A DNA stretch of 64,000 nucleotides from Heyndrickxia shackletonii (GTDB lineage: Bacteria > Bacillota > Bacilli > Bacillales > Bacillaceae_C). The notes under the pieces were generated by a model, which searched no databases, was not told the DNA's origin, and was given only the letters and a program-made list of their open reading frames with translations. Positions within the stretch are counted from its first letter, which is position 1; every line of letters begins with the position of its first letter. The position numbers and the translations under genes are program-made. The stretch is from NCBI RefSeq assembly GCF_001420715.1, contig NZ_LJJC01000004.1:2448185-2512184 (forward strand), read 5' to 3'. Of this stretch, positions 27,444 through 39,452 are shown piece after piece.

Positions 27444-28472
27444 TTAATATTTCACCTTTCCACCATAATATCTTCTGTCGTCTGGATGATGATCCTTTGC
27501 AATGGACAGATAATAGTAGAAGTACTCTAAAGGAACGAATAAAACTAGCGGAGTAATCATTGGATGAACATCCACTCCTAAATCATTTACATCAAAGACA
27601 ATCACATCTTTAGTGAATCTCTTTACAAAATTTAAGGCGCGTTCTACCGTATGCCTCGATTCATCATTTCCCAACAAAAATACGTATGGTACGCCTTCCT
27701 CCACCATTTCTAAAGGTCCATGACGAAATTCAGCAGCATTTAGTTGACATCCATGGGTTCTCGTAAATTCCAGCATGGTGATAATACCTTCTTTATAGGA
27801 TAAAGGTAGTAGATTTCCGGCTGAAACCGTGTACAGAAATGCGTGCTTACTTGCCTTAATACCTAATTCCTTAGCATGTTCTTCCTGATTTTGAACCAAT
27901 TTTTTTAAAATATCCGGCAACTCATGAAGCTGTTTCAAAATCTCAGTAAGCTCCTTTTTTTCACCTTCTACTTTCTGAATGTATTTGCACGTAATAAGAT
28001 AGGTTAAATAGAGATGCATTTGCCAAATCGCGTGTCCTTGATAACCAATTGCATACTCAGAATGATCAATAAGAGGCACACCCTTCCCATCCTTCGAGAT
28101 TCCTAAAGTCATCGCGCCCTTTTGTCTTGCGAGGTCAATACTCTGATAAACTTCTTCCGTCGTTCCTGAATCACTTACCCCAATTACAAGCGTATGCTTA
28201 TCAATGGTATACGGAGTTTGATCTAAAAAATCATAGCCACTGTAGGACTTAGAGATAATTTTTGAATACCTATCAAAAAGAATTTGAGCCGTTTGACATG
28301 CGCATAACGGTGATCCGCATGCGACAAAATAGACTCTATTAATCTCACGAGATTTCATTTCCTGAACAATATGGTCAATCTCACTTACCTTTTCATTTAA
28401 CAAAAACTTTACCTCATCTACCATAGTATCTGTAATGAGAAAATCAACACTGTTTTTATCAATAGATAACAT
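27444..28472 (-). CDS. frlB: Fructoselysine 6-phosphate deglycase (FrlB)
   Basis: A 342-residue double-SIS enzyme very similar to E. coli FrlB: MLSIDKNSVDFLITDTMV, VYFVACGSPLCACQTAQ, TLVIGVSDSGTTEEV, EFTRTHGCQLNAAEFRHGPLE (catalytic Glu and His region), FLLGNDESRHTVERALNFVKR, and DHHPDDRRYYGGKVKY at the end. It splits fructoselysine 6-phosphate into lysine and glucose 6-phosphate. It is closer to the enteric form than to B. subtilis FrlB as recalled. Start is behind AGGGAGAATT. Confidence 0.93.
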   Translation of the reverse strand: MLSIDKNSVDFLITDTMVDEVKFLLNEKVSEIDHIVQEMKSREINRVYFVACGSPLCACQTAQILFDRYSKIISKSYSGYDFLDQTPYTIDKHTLVIGVSDSGTTEEVYQSIDLARQKGAMTLGISKDGKGVPLIDHSEYAIGYQGHAIWQMHLYLTYLITCKYIQKVEGEKKELTEILKQLHELPDILKKLVQNQEEHAKELGIKASKHAFLYTVSAGNLLPLSYKEGIITMLEFTRTHGCQLNAAEFRHGPLEMVEEGVPYVFLLGNDESRHTVERALNFVKRFTKDVIVFDVNDLGVDVHPMITPLVLFVPLEYFYYYLSIAKDHHPDDRRYYGGKVKY

Positions 28473-28498
28473 AATAATTCTCCCTATTCATATTCTGC

Positions 28499-29302
28499 CT
28501 ATCTCTTGTTCTCCCAAGGTTCGAAAATGGATATAATATATGCTGCTAATTTCGCTCCCTCTTGCAATGATCTTTCAATATTTCCGCTTTTTATGTAACA
28601 CGAGAGGAAGCCTGCAATAAAACTATCTCCAGCACCTACCGTATTTACCACCTCAGTCTTTACAATTCCGGCTTCATACACTTGATTCTCGCTTAAAGCT
28701 AGAGAACCATTTTCACCGAAAGTAGCTACAGCAACTTTCATTCCATTCTTCATTCGTTCCTTTAAAAAATCCATTATTTTTTCATCTTTCTCTCGATAGG
28801 AGAAAAAACCAATATCCACAATACCATCTAATTCCTTAACCAAATGGCTCTCAAGCCGATCAGCAAAATCAAAACTAATGAAACATTCCGGATTAGCCTT
28901 TTTTATGTCTTGTAAAACACCTTCTGCCTTCCCCCAATAAGCGGAGTGAACAACGTTATGAGAAGCGGCAAAATGAACATCCTCTGAATCAAAAACCATA
29001 TCCTCCAGAACACCTTCTAAATAATCCCCATGAATTCTCTCTTTCTCAATCAGTTGCATATAGGTTATGGCAGTATCCCCATGGGCAACCTTTACATGAG
29101 AGATATTGAGACCTTGCTCTTTAAAGCATTGAAGCATTTCCTTGCCATATTCATCATCAGCAACAGTAGTAAGAATGGATGTAGGGACTCCAAGTTGCGC
29201 AAGGTTCATTCCAGTATCGACGATATTACCTGTGAGATAGTAGCGATTTAAATGTGAGTAGAAGTCCACGCAATTATCACCAATTACCGCAACACTTTTC
29301 AT
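28499..29302 (-). CDS. frlD: Fructoselysine 6-kinase (FrlD), PfkB family
   Basis: A 267-residue ribokinase-family enzyme. VAVIGDNCVDFYSHLNRYYLTGN begins it as in E. coli FrlD, GDYLEGVLEDM and NVVHSAYWGKAE follow, VATFGENGSLAL precedes the active-site motif NTVGAGDSFIAGFLSCY (catalytic Asp, near residue 228). It phosphorylates fructoselysine at C6, making the FrlB substrate. The ATG overlaps the preceding epimerase stop (ATGA) and lies behind GGAGGTG. Confidence 0.92.
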   Translation of the reverse strand: MKSVAVIGDNCVDFYSHLNRYYLTGNIVDTGMNLAQLGVPTSILTTVADDEYGKEMLQCFKEQGLNISHVKVAHGDTAITYMQLIEKERIHGDYLEGVLEDMVFDSEDVHFAASHNVVHSAYWGKAEGVLQDIKKANPECFISFDFADRLESHLVKELDGIVDIGFFSYREKDEKIMDFLKERMKNGMKVAVATFGENGSLALSENQVYEAGIVKTEVVNTVGAGDSFIAGFLSCYIKSGNIERSLQEGAKLAAYIISIFEPWENKR

Positions 29303-30154
29303 TTTTTCGCTACACCTCCACAGAAATATTTATCATTAAGATAGTCCACAGATTGTTTCAGAGAAGTGTGGGGATCCTTCCAGTAGATGGAATCATTAAT
29401 TTCCAATGAAACATATTGATTATATTCAACATTTGAAAGGTAGTCTAAATACCCATTAATAGAATAATTGCCACTACCTAAGATTTCATGGTTTTCATCA
29501 GATAGATGAATATGTACGATGTTATTTCCTAATTGACTAAAAAAGTCATGTATCGTATCACCAGCTACTTCCATTGCCACTACGTCCAAACAGACTTTGA
29601 GATTTTCACGCTGGACATCGCGAAGCATATTCTTTACATCCTTCAAAGACGTTACGAGGTTACTTTCATATGGTTGTAACTGTTCCAGCACTAATTCCAC
29701 ACCATAGCGTTTTGCTATATCACAAATTCTTTGATAACTTTCCACTGTATAATTCCAGCTAATATTTCGTTCAACATCTCGAAGTCCACAACCTGTATTC
29801 ATAAAAATCCGATGACATCCTAACTCCAATGCATCATTACAAGCCATATCAAAGAATTCAACCGTCCGATTTCTTACACTCTCCTCCGGGCTAGAAAAGC
29901 TGTAAGGATATGCAAGAGTTTCCGGGGTGTACATGACAACCTTTATTCCACTTTCCTCCAATTGCTTGCTGATCTTTCTAAGCTTATTGCTAGCCTCATA
30001 TCTTGTAAGATAATTTAATCTGAAATAATGGGGCTCAGCACCCCAAAATTCAATGTTTTTAACTCCGCATTTAAGCAAAAGAGTCAATCGTATAGTCCAA
30101 TGAGTACTGGACATACTGCACACTCATTGCAGCAATCTGTTCCTTTTTTAACAT
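29299..30154 (-). CDS. Second FrlC-like epimerase, N-terminally frameshifted
   Basis: The first gene of the frl operon. From ATG 30154 (behind GAAGAAGGGG) it reads MLKKEQIAAMSVQYVQYSLD..IDSFA and then meets TAA. The family sequence resumes in the next frame as KCGVKNIEFWGAEPHYFRL and runs 260 residues to 29299. One extra base near 30073 (GCTTAAATGC instead of GCTAAATGC) explains this. The body has TIM-barrel epimerase motifs: YTPETLAYPYSFSS, EQLQPYESN, CLDVVAMEVAG, HIHLSDENHEILGSGNY. Either sequencing error, recent mutation, or use of a downstream start. It is a divergent paralogue of frlC. Confidence 0.75.
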
Positions 30155-30189
30155 GTTGTCCCCTTCTTCCAAACTCAATAATTTCTGTG

Positions 30190-30325
30190 TTTTTAATACC
30201 AATTAATACATATTCAATCTTTTTTATACCTATTCATATAAATTTCACTTTTTTTATACCAGTTGTTTACAATATAAGCACTTTCATGGAAGTTAGATTA
30301 TTCCGTGAACTTTTATACCAATCTA
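30190..30325. promoter_or_regulatory. Phased TTTATACC repeats upstream of the frl operon
   Basis: ATACC starts at 30196, 30226, 30256 and 30315, each preceded by T-runs (TTTTTATACC) and followed by an A/T-rich half such as AATTAATACAT or TATTCATATA. Spacing is 30, 30 and 59 bp, about three and six helical turns, so all sites face one side of the DNA. On the minus strand the core is GGTATA, a typical half-site of HutC/UTRA regulators. They lie 40-165 bp upstream of the first frl start. Confidence 0.55.
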
Positions 30326-30393
30326 GTTCGAAAATTTATCCAAGGGATATCGCCAACATTTCGGAAATTTTGTACGCAAAGGATAATTTCAAC

Positions 30394-30440
30394 AAAAAAA
30401 AGTCGGATTCCCGTACGCTACAGAACCGACTTTTTATATG
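30394..30440. terminator. Bidirectional hairpin terminator
   Basis: AAAAAGTCGG and CCGACTTTTT form a 10-bp stem with a 19-base loop and A/T runs at both sides. No gene is evident directly on either side; it could insulate the frl promoter region. Confidence 0.6.
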
Positions 30441-30512
30441 GGATACAACTGCCGACAAAACGTATATTTTATTCGCTAAGCAGAAGGAATAAAATATAAA
30501 AAATAGAAAGGT

Positions 30513-30593
30513 GTGTTGCGGAAAGAACTTTTACATCATATTTCACCCCTTGATTGGGAACATATCGACTTCCTTAGAGAGTATAAGTATTAA
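30513..30593 (+). pseudogene. C-terminal remnant of a Tn3-family transposase
   Basis: In one plus frame the sequence reads LRKELLHHISPLDWEHIDFL and ends REYKY-stop. This fits the end of Tn3-family transposases, which close with ...ISPLxWEHINFLGEY. Only 27 codons remain; no start, no terminal inverted repeat and no resolvase are visible. The 30594-30766 stretch holds nothing recognisable. Confidence 0.6.
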
Positions 30594-30750
30594 TTTAAGC
30601 AAGCAACTACTTTAGAATTGTTACGAACACTTCGAAGATAATATATACATTCCAAAATTCCTTAGCTTAGGAAAATCGGCTTTTTGTTTTCCGAAAATGT
30701 ATTAGCGTGGGTTTTATGTCATTTGGTTGGCGGAACAATAATAACAAAAT

Positions 30751-30795
30751 AAAAACACTTCCTGCATCATACTAAATACGATGGAGGAAGTGTTT
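30751..30795. terminator. Hairpin at the end of the 129-aa gene
   Basis: ACACTTCCTGCATC and GATGGAGGAAGTGT form an imperfect stem with T-rich flanks; on the minus strand it overlaps the last codons and stop of the gene ending at 30767. Confidence 0.65.
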
Positions 30796-31156
30796 TTTTC
30801 TTTATTTTTATGTTTGAGTCTAATATGTCAATGGTTATCGTTACATGCCTATTAATGAATTCTTCCAATGTTTCAATGACATCCTCATCATCAATAAAAA
30901 AATCATTTACATACTTTGTTCCGCTAAAAAATAATTGCTTTCCTTCAAAGTAATAAATTTCGGCATGTCCTTCATAAGTTCGAATTAATTGCTTACTTTC
31001 CGATTGATGTACAAAAATCTTTATAGAAACATATTGGTCATTTAGCGTTTCAAAAACCTTTGCGATGGGAGTATCATTGATTTTCAACACTGCAGAACCT
31101 TTTTCTTCTTTTTTTTCAATGATTCCCGTTACTTCGATGCTTTTATCTTTAACCAT
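30767..31156 (-). CDS. Hypothetical protein (129 aa)
   Basis: Unknown family. The protein is soluble, rich in beta-strand patterns (KSIEVTGIIEKKEEKGSAVLKIND, YVSIKIFVHQ, HAEIYYFEGKQLFFSG) and ends in KKKTLPPSYLV. There is no signal peptide or membrane segment. The ATG at 31156 has AAAGGAAATCTC upstream. It lies between the Tn3 remnant and an MFS gene and has its own terminator. Confidence 0.65.
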   Translation of the reverse strand: MVKDKSIEVTGIIEKKEEKGSAVLKINDTPIAKVFETLNDQYVSIKIFVHQSESKQLIRTYEGHAEIYYFEGKQLFFSGTKYVNDFFIDDEDVIETLEEFINRHVTITIDILDSNIKIKKKTLPPSYLV

Positions 31157-31239
31157 AAAGAGATTTCCTTTCGAACAAAAATACTACTAATGAATCAGTA
31201 CGTTTTTCAAAAATAGTATAGCAAAAATTGGTCGATATG

Positions 31240-32460
31240 TTAACTTTCCGATAAAGATCGTATACGCCTAAGCGATGGAAATAATAGCATCCATAGGCCT
31301 GCAACTACAATCGTACCTACTCCACCAATGAACGCGGCAGGCACAGTACCAATAAGTCCAGCCAATGTACCCGATTCAAACTCGCCAAGCTGGTTCGAAG
31401 TACCGATAAATAAAGAATTGACCGCATTCACCCGTCCTCTCATCTCATCCGGAGTTTGTAGTTGAACGAGAGAGGATCGAATCACAACACTTACCACATC
31501 AGAAGCTCCGATAATTAATAAAGCTACTAAAGAAATAATTAGATTCGTTGATAAAGCAAATAACATGGTGGCCAGTCCGAAAACTCCCAATGCTCCAAAA
31601 AGAATAGGCCCAAATGCTTTTTTAAGAGGATAATATGCCAGTACCATCGACATGATTAATGCCCCAACGGCTGGAGCAGTCCGCATTAACCCAAGCCCTA
31701 AAGGACCTGTGTGTAAAATATCTTGGGCAAATATCGGTAATAGCGCTGTTGCACCACCAAGTAATACGGCAAAAAGATCCAGTGAAATCGTACCTAAAAT
31801 AACCTTGTGACGATAAACAAACACTAGTCCCATCAGCATCGAACGCAAGGTGACAGGTTCCGATGACCTCTGGAATGTCCTTTCTAAGCGTATAAAGAAT
31901 GTAAGAATAGTAGAAACCAATAACGCTATGGTAACGGTTATGTAAACGGATGCCGGGCCCAATGCATAAAGCACCCCGCCAAGAGATGGACCAACTATTT
32001 GCGCCGTTTGTCCCGCTGAAGTAGTCCATGCTATTGCTTGTTGCAAAATTTTCTTTGGTACAAGTTGAGGCAGTAACGCTGAAGAAGCCGGCCCTTCAAA
32101 AGAACGACATGCTCCAAGAATGGCTGCCGCCACCAAAATATTCTCTTTGGATAACCAGCCGGCGACACTTCCATATAAAAGCAATCCAGCAGTAAGAGCC
32201 TCAATAATTTGACACACGTTCACAATTCTTCTGCGATCAAAGCGGTCTGCAACCTGCCCTACCACTAATGTCAAAAGCACCATCGGTACAAACTGGGCAA
32301 GACCCACTAACCCTAGACTGAAAGCATCATGGGTTAACGCATACATCTGCCATCCTATCGCAACAGACAACATCTGAAATGATATAGAAGTTAAAATTCG
32401 TGAAACCCAATAATTTGCGAAAGATGGCTGTCTCAGAATCGAACCACTTAAACTAGCCAA
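31240..32460 (-). CDS. MFS transporter, MFS_3/EntS-like
   Basis: A 406-residue, twelve-helix protein. VVGQVADRFDRRRIVNVCQ (residues about 60-78) is the conserved MFS loop, LGACRSFEGPASSALLPQLVP marks helix 4, and PDEMRGRVNAVNSLFIGTSNQLGEFESG is the C-terminal signature of the enterobactin-exporter-like group. TTG start behind AAGGATGTGAG. Likely an efflux pump. Nothing is recognisable in the 280 bp upstream apart from a terminator of the next gene. Confidence 0.87.
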   Translation of the reverse strand: MASLSGSILRQPSFANYWVSRILTSISFQMLSVAIGWQMYALTHDAFSLGLVGLAQFVPMVLLTLVVGQVADRFDRRRIVNVCQIIEALTAGLLLYGSVAGWLSKENILVAAAILGACRSFEGPASSALLPQLVPKKILQQAIAWTTSAGQTAQIVGPSLGGVLYALGPASVYITVTIALLVSTILTFFIRLERTFQRSSEPVTLRSMLMGLVFVYRHKVILGTISLDLFAVLLGGATALLPIFAQDILHTGPLGLGLMRTAPAVGALIMSMVLAYYPLKKAFGPILFGALGVFGLATMLFALSTNLIISLVALLIIGASDVVSVVIRSSLVQLQTPDEMRGRVNAVNSLFIGTSNQLGEFESGTLAGLIGTVPAAFIGGVGTIVVAGLWMLLFPSLRRIRSLSES

Positions 32461-32736
32461 ACAAAACTCACATCCTTTTTGAATGAATAAGAAAGAATAT
32501 ATAATTACGTAATTTAGGAATACGAAATATTATACTATTTTTAAACCCTAATTTGTTGAAAATTTTTTAGATGAATAGTTCAAGAATACGAATATAAAGT
32601 GTTTTGATTATAAAACTATTTAACCATACGTCTTTTGTGATCATTTTGTTTCCACGAAGGAATTTTTTCATTTTTATCTTTACGTGGTTCATTGACTATA
32701 GCTAAATATCCGAAATAATAGTACACTCCGTTATGT

Positions 32737-32765
32737 AAAAAAACTACTGATCTAATTATCAGTAG
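32737..32765 (-). terminator. Terminator of the DUF4386 gene
   Basis: Minus strand CTACTGAT-AATTAG-ATCAGTAG followed by TTTTTTT. A direct repeat AAACCTATTTT (two copies, 32793-32818) lies between it and the stop codon. Confidence 0.8.
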
Positions 32766-32820
32766 CAAAGACTATTTCGTTTGTGGACTAAAAATAGGTT
32801 TCATTTAAAATAGGTTTTTT

Positions 32821-33534
32821 CTAGTAAACTGCTTTCCTTTTTAAAGATAAAGAAGCAAGTGCAGATTCATTGAATCCTCTCACGATAAGCCAAACAGCTA
32901 AGATCATTTCATTTGCTGCTACTGGCAGAGACATGATTCCACCCCAAATAGAAATTTGTGAAAAGACACCAAACATTTCTAATATCGCAGCAACAAAAAC
33001 CAGAATTGCCCCTGTCATGCCTATGATTGGTATAAATCTTGGAACAAGCTTGGAATTATAAAAGATATAACTGTACATCATAGTGTTTATCCCGAGCATG
33101 AAATTGGGGCCAAGCAAAAATGTCCAATCATGAACTGCTTTTAATAATGTTCCTGATGCTTGAAAAGCGGCGATATTAGTCGTTCCTGTTGCAACAAATT
33201 CCTTGCTTAAGGTTAATAGGGATAGAACGCTAATTACTCCAACCGTAATAATAACCGCTTCAAGAAATCGGAAGAAAACATGCCATAGAGCTATCGTTTC
33301 ATTATACTTTCTTAAAAATGGAAACATGGTAGTTGAGGTGCCAATGGCAGATGCGACAAGAATTAACTCCATAATAGCCCCAATTATCACCAAATTTGCG
33401 TGTTCGGAACCTTTAATGAGATAATCGTGACCGTTTAAGATAGGATCGTATAATTTGAGACCGATGATCGCCGTTACGGCAGCCAATATAAAAAATATCC
33501 CCACCATTTTTGCAGCTTTTTTGTTTGAATTCAT
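32821..33534 (-). CDS. DUF4386 family membrane protein
   Basis: A 237-residue protein with six or seven membrane segments. The start KKAAKMVGIFFILAAVTAIIG and the HVFFRFLEAVIITVGVISVLSLLTLS and LGPNFMLGINTMMYSYIFYNSKLVPRFI regions match the DUF4386 family. Function unknown. ATG behind GGGGAGAGTAAA. It lies 60 bp downstream of the XRE regulator gene on the same strand and may share its transcript. Confidence 0.85.
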   Translation of the reverse strand: MNSNKKAAKMVGIFFILAAVTAIIGLKLYDPILNGHDYLIKGSEHANLVIIGAIMELILVASAIGTSTTMFPFLRKYNETIALWHVFFRFLEAVIITVGVISVLSLLTLSKEFVATGTTNIAAFQASGTLLKAVHDWTFLLGPNFMLGINTMMYSYIFYNSKLVPRFIPIIGMTGAILVFVAAILEMFGVFSQISIWGGIMSLPVAANEMILAVWLIVRGFNESALASLSLKRKAVY

Positions 33535-33596
33535 TTTACTCTCCCCTTATATAAATAAATTCAAAAACAGTAAATCTTAAACAATTATTTCCCTAA

Positions 33597-33818
33597 TCAC
33601 TTAATATCGTCTTCATAAAAGAAAACCTCTTCCAATGGTAAGTTAAAGGCGCGTGCTATTCTAAAAGCCAATTCTAAAGATGGAGAATAGTTTCCCTTTT
33701 CAAGAGCTACGATGGTTTGTCTCGTGACGCCTACCTTGTCAGCCAATTGCTGCTGAGTCATTTCATCGTGATGAAAGCGTAATTTTCGTATGTGATTGCC
33801 GACAAGAATTTTTCCCAT
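33597..33818 (-). CDS. XRE-family transcriptional regulator (73 aa)
   Basis: A compact single-domain Cro/CI-type regulator: IRKLRFHHDEMTQQQLADKV, GVTRQTIVALEKGNYSPSLE and LAFRIARAFNLPLEEVFFYE show the five-helix HTH_3 fold with the recognition helix near residues 28-37. Regulators of this size are usually encoded with a membrane partner, here the gene immediately upstream, separated by one base. Palindromes upstream of that partner are likely its operators. Confidence 0.92.
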   Translation of the reverse strand: MGKILVGNHIRKLRFHHDEMTQQQLADKVGVTRQTIVALEKGNYSPSLELAFRIARAFNLPLEEVFFYEDDIK

Positions 33819-33819
33819 A

Positions 33820-34266
33820 TTAAACTCCTCTCCTATAGTGATAAAGTTTCGTAATGGAACCGGTCACATCGGAAATAAATCCTGAAGTAATGAGGATAAT
33901 GAACATCAGCTGTGACGGTTGAAAGACAATAAGCGATCCCATTGCAAGAAGAAAACCAAGGATAAACACCACAAAAGAATTTCGAGCTGCCTTTAAGTCA
34001 ATTAACTTATCGAGTTCATCCGCAAATTTTGGCTCCTTTTCTCCAGTCGTCATTCGAAAAATAATGTTAAAAATGATACTAATAATGATATGCGCGACTA
34101 TTGAAATCAAAGTCAAGATGAGCACAAAGGTTCCCCAATATCGAAAGGTTTCCATCGACTCCAGTCCCCCTTGCGGATGCCTTGGATACATAAACAAGCA
34201 AAACACACCAAAAATGACAATTGCACTGATAATAGATACAACGCTTTTCTTTTCTTGATATGTCAT
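33820..34266 (-). CDS. Membrane protein partnered with the XRE regulator
   Basis: About 148 residues with four hydrophobic helices (VVSIISAIVIFGVFCLFMY, YWGTFVLILTLISIVAHIIIS, FVVFILGFLLAMGSLIVF, LMFIILITSGFISDVTGS). ATG 34266 follows a GGGGGGGAGAG box; the longer frame to 34296 is not supported. It is the first gene of a two-gene unit with the XRE regulator, an arrangement seen in many Firmicutes. Function unknown; it may control the regulator's activity. Confidence 0.8.
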   Translation of the reverse strand: MTYQEKKSVVSIISAIVIFGVFCLFMYPRHPQGGLESMETFRYWGTFVLILTLISIVAHIIISIIFNIIFRMTTGEKEPKFADELDKLIDLKAARNSFVVFILGFLLAMGSLIVFQPSQLMFIILITSGFISDVTGSITKLYHYRRGV

Positions 34267-34296
34267 ACTCTCCCCCCCTTTTTTTGCACATTCCAT

Positions 34297-34370
34297 TTAC
34301 ACAAAGTAAAGTATTTATTACATAATGTAAAATATACTATACATAAAGTCAATAGTAATTTACATCATAA
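34297..34370 (-). promoter_or_regulatory. Promoter with palindromic XRE-type operators
   Basis: Minus strand TTGACT (34347-34352), 17-bp spacer, TACATT (34324-34329). The -10 lies in the palindrome TTACA-TAA-TGTAA (34319-34331). A second palindrome TTTAC-ACAAA-GTAAA lies at 34297-34311 and a half-site TTTACAT at about 34359. Placement suggests autorepression by the XRE protein. Confidence 0.55.
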
Positions 34371-34423
34371 AACACTTTTTCTTTCCTGGACAAAGAAAAA
34401 AGATACCAACAACAGCGGCTAAA

Positions 34424-34453
34424 ATAAAAATGGCACAGATAAGTTCTGTGCCA
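34424..34453 (-). terminator. Terminator of the 55-aa gene
   Basis: TGGCACAG and CTGTGCCA form a perfect stem; on the minus strand it is followed by TTTTTATTTT. Confidence 0.8.
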
Positions 34454-34489
34454 ATGAGTAATTCAGTAGTAACTGGGTTAGTCTGTATT

Positions 34490-34657
34490 CTATAACCCGC
34501 CGCAAGAGGATGGATTATTTTTCATTCGTTTGGAATCAGTTTCTTCTTGAACAGATTCCAAACCGTATCCAGTTGAGCTTATTTCCAATACTTCCTTCGA
34601 ATGATCACTTAAACCCTCATTCATCTTTTCCTTTTCATTCAAATGATCTTTACTCAT
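34490..34657 (-). CDS. Small hydrophilic protein (55 aa)
   Basis: An ATG at 34657 opens 55 codons, MSKDHLNEKEKMNEGLSDHS... ending NPSSCGGL. It is acidic, polar and probably disordered, with a single cysteine near the end. GGGGG lies upstream and a strong terminator lies 37 bp downstream, which supports expression. Family not recognised; small proteins of this kind are often spore or stress associated in Bacillaceae, but nothing here proves it. Confidence 0.55.
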   Translation of the reverse strand: MSKDHLNEKEKMNEGLSDHSKEVLEISSTGYGLESVQEETDSKRMKNNPSSCGGL

Positions 34658-34786
34658 AGAAACCCCCGTTTTTAAAATTTAGGTTGTAAAGCAAACGCAT
34701 CTTCTATATGGTTCCTCTTTCTTTTTGAAGACATACACATAAATGACTCGAGGGGGTTTCTGAACAAAATTGCGCATTTTTGTGAA

Positions 34787-35980
34787 TTACCAAACAAACA
34801 ATCCAACAAACATTGCACTCAAGAGTGAAACAGCAATACCGCTCACTAAAAGCTTCCAAACATTTTTCCCAATGATTCTGGACTTCTCATCGCCTATGAT
34901 AGAGCTAATAGCCCCATAAATCATGCCAACCGTACTGAAATTGGCAAAAGAAGTTAAAAAGGTTGTCGCAACGGCTACCGTATGAGGCGGCAGCGAATGT
35001 ATTTGATTTTTTAAATCCATCATCGCGACAAATTCATTGGTAGCAAGCTTGATTCCCATTAGACGAGCAACGTACAGGGCATCATGGCCGGACAATCCAA
35101 GAAGAAAGGCAAAAGGACTAAAAATAATGGAGAAAATCTTTTGGACCGTTAGTCCGTGTATAAAAAATCCTAAAATTCCATTTAAACAGGCTGTTAAAGC
35201 AACATAACCGACAACCATAGCCAAAATGACAATAACCATTTTTATACCGACAAGCATACTATTCGAAATCGTAGAGAAGAAATCTTTTCGTTCCTTTTTG
35301 GATGGAACGTAGACTACATCTTCTTCTTTGGTAACTTCAATGGGATTTAAAACACTTGCAAACAATAAGGCGTTTAAACAGTTTAATGGAATTGCAGCAA
35401 ATACATACTCTCCCGGAACCATGCTTAGATATGCTCCTATAATAGAGCCGCTAATACTGCTCATGCTCATAATTCCAAATGTAAGCAGACGGTTTTCCTT
35501 CAATACGGAAAGTTGCTGGCGGATAACGGCCAATGCCTCCGTATTTCCGAGGAACATCATTTGCAAGGAAAAGAAGCTTTCAAGCTTAGGTAACCCTGAA
35601 ACTTTTGAAATGACCCAGCCGACTTTATCAATAATCCATGTTAAAATACCGAAGTAACTTAGGATATCAAAGAAGGTAATGATAAAAATAATTGGCATTA
35701 AGGCACTAAAGAAAAAATCAACCGTAGGATTCGCCATTACGGATGGGAAGGCAAAGGAAATTCCCTGATTTGCACAGGATATGAGAAAAGTAAAAAACGA
35801 TGCAATTTTATTTATCACCCATATCCCAATTTGGGTTCCAAGCATAAACCACGTTATAAGGAGTTCCACTACGATTAAACTAAGAATGGACCGCCATTTT
35901 ATCCTTTTCTTATTAGGCGAACAAAGGAATACCAAACCAAAAACGACTAGGATCCCTACTATATTCAATAAAAAAAACAT
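34787..35980 (-). CDS. nupC: NupC-type concentrative nucleoside transporter
   Basis: A 397-residue CNT family protein with about ten helices. Key motifs are SALMPIIFIITFFDILSYFG, QMMFLGNTEALAVIRQQL (the QxxxGxTE substrate motif), MSSISGSIIGAYLSMV, ALLFASVLNPIEVTKEED and the C-terminal ATTFLTSFANFSTVGMIYG. It imports nucleosides with protons or sodium. Single gene. The 36000-36377 stretch between it and lacZ contains no supported gene. Confidence 0.93.
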   Translation of the reverse strand: MFFLLNIVGILVVFGLVFLCSPNKKRIKWRSILSLIVVELLITWFMLGTQIGIWVINKIASFFTFLISCANQGISFAFPSVMANPTVDFFFSALMPIIFIITFFDILSYFGILTWIIDKVGWVISKVSGLPKLESFFSLQMMFLGNTEALAVIRQQLSVLKENRLLTFGIMSMSSISGSIIGAYLSMVPGEYVFAAIPLNCLNALLFASVLNPIEVTKEEDVVYVPSKKERKDFFSTISNSMLVGIKMVIVILAMVVGYVALTACLNGILGFFIHGLTVQKIFSIIFSPFAFLLGLSGHDALYVARLMGIKLATNEFVAMMDLKNQIHSLPPHTVAVATTFLTSFANFSTVGMIYGAISSIIGDEKSRIIGKNVWKLLVSGIAVSLLSAMFVGLFVW

Positions 35981-36377
35981 GCTAACAACTCCTTACATAG
36001 GATTCCCTGTACCTCTATTCCCCCAGCCACAGACTGAAGTATGAATAATAGAACGCGGAAACCCTATTAACCTGATACAGTATCTAATAAACCGTATCTA
36101 AGGAAATAGTCTGCATGTTTATTTCTAAGTTTATTCATACTTCCCTGTAGTCCGACAATTATGGCTGCCGGGTAGAAACTATCAGACCATTCAACTGATA
36201 TTATACAAGGATAATTTTTTGACCTCATAAGTCTATAATAAGGATCAAAATTCAACAATATATTTATTAGAAGTTGTAATCATTTTATAAATATTAATAG
36301 TAGGAAGATTCGATATGGTAAACCCTTTCTTCATTCGTCCTTTGAATTTTTTGTGTGTAAACACGACTTTGCTAGAA

Positions 36378-39452
<3,075 letters not shown>

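Noticed and set aside
30273-30286. cre site in the frl promoter region (TGAAAGTGCTTATA on the minus strand)
   Set aside because: Two mismatches at conserved positions of the consensus.
36067-36258. 63-residue frame between nupC and lacZ
   Set aside because: Starts at a TTG without a ribosome binding site, no homology recognised.
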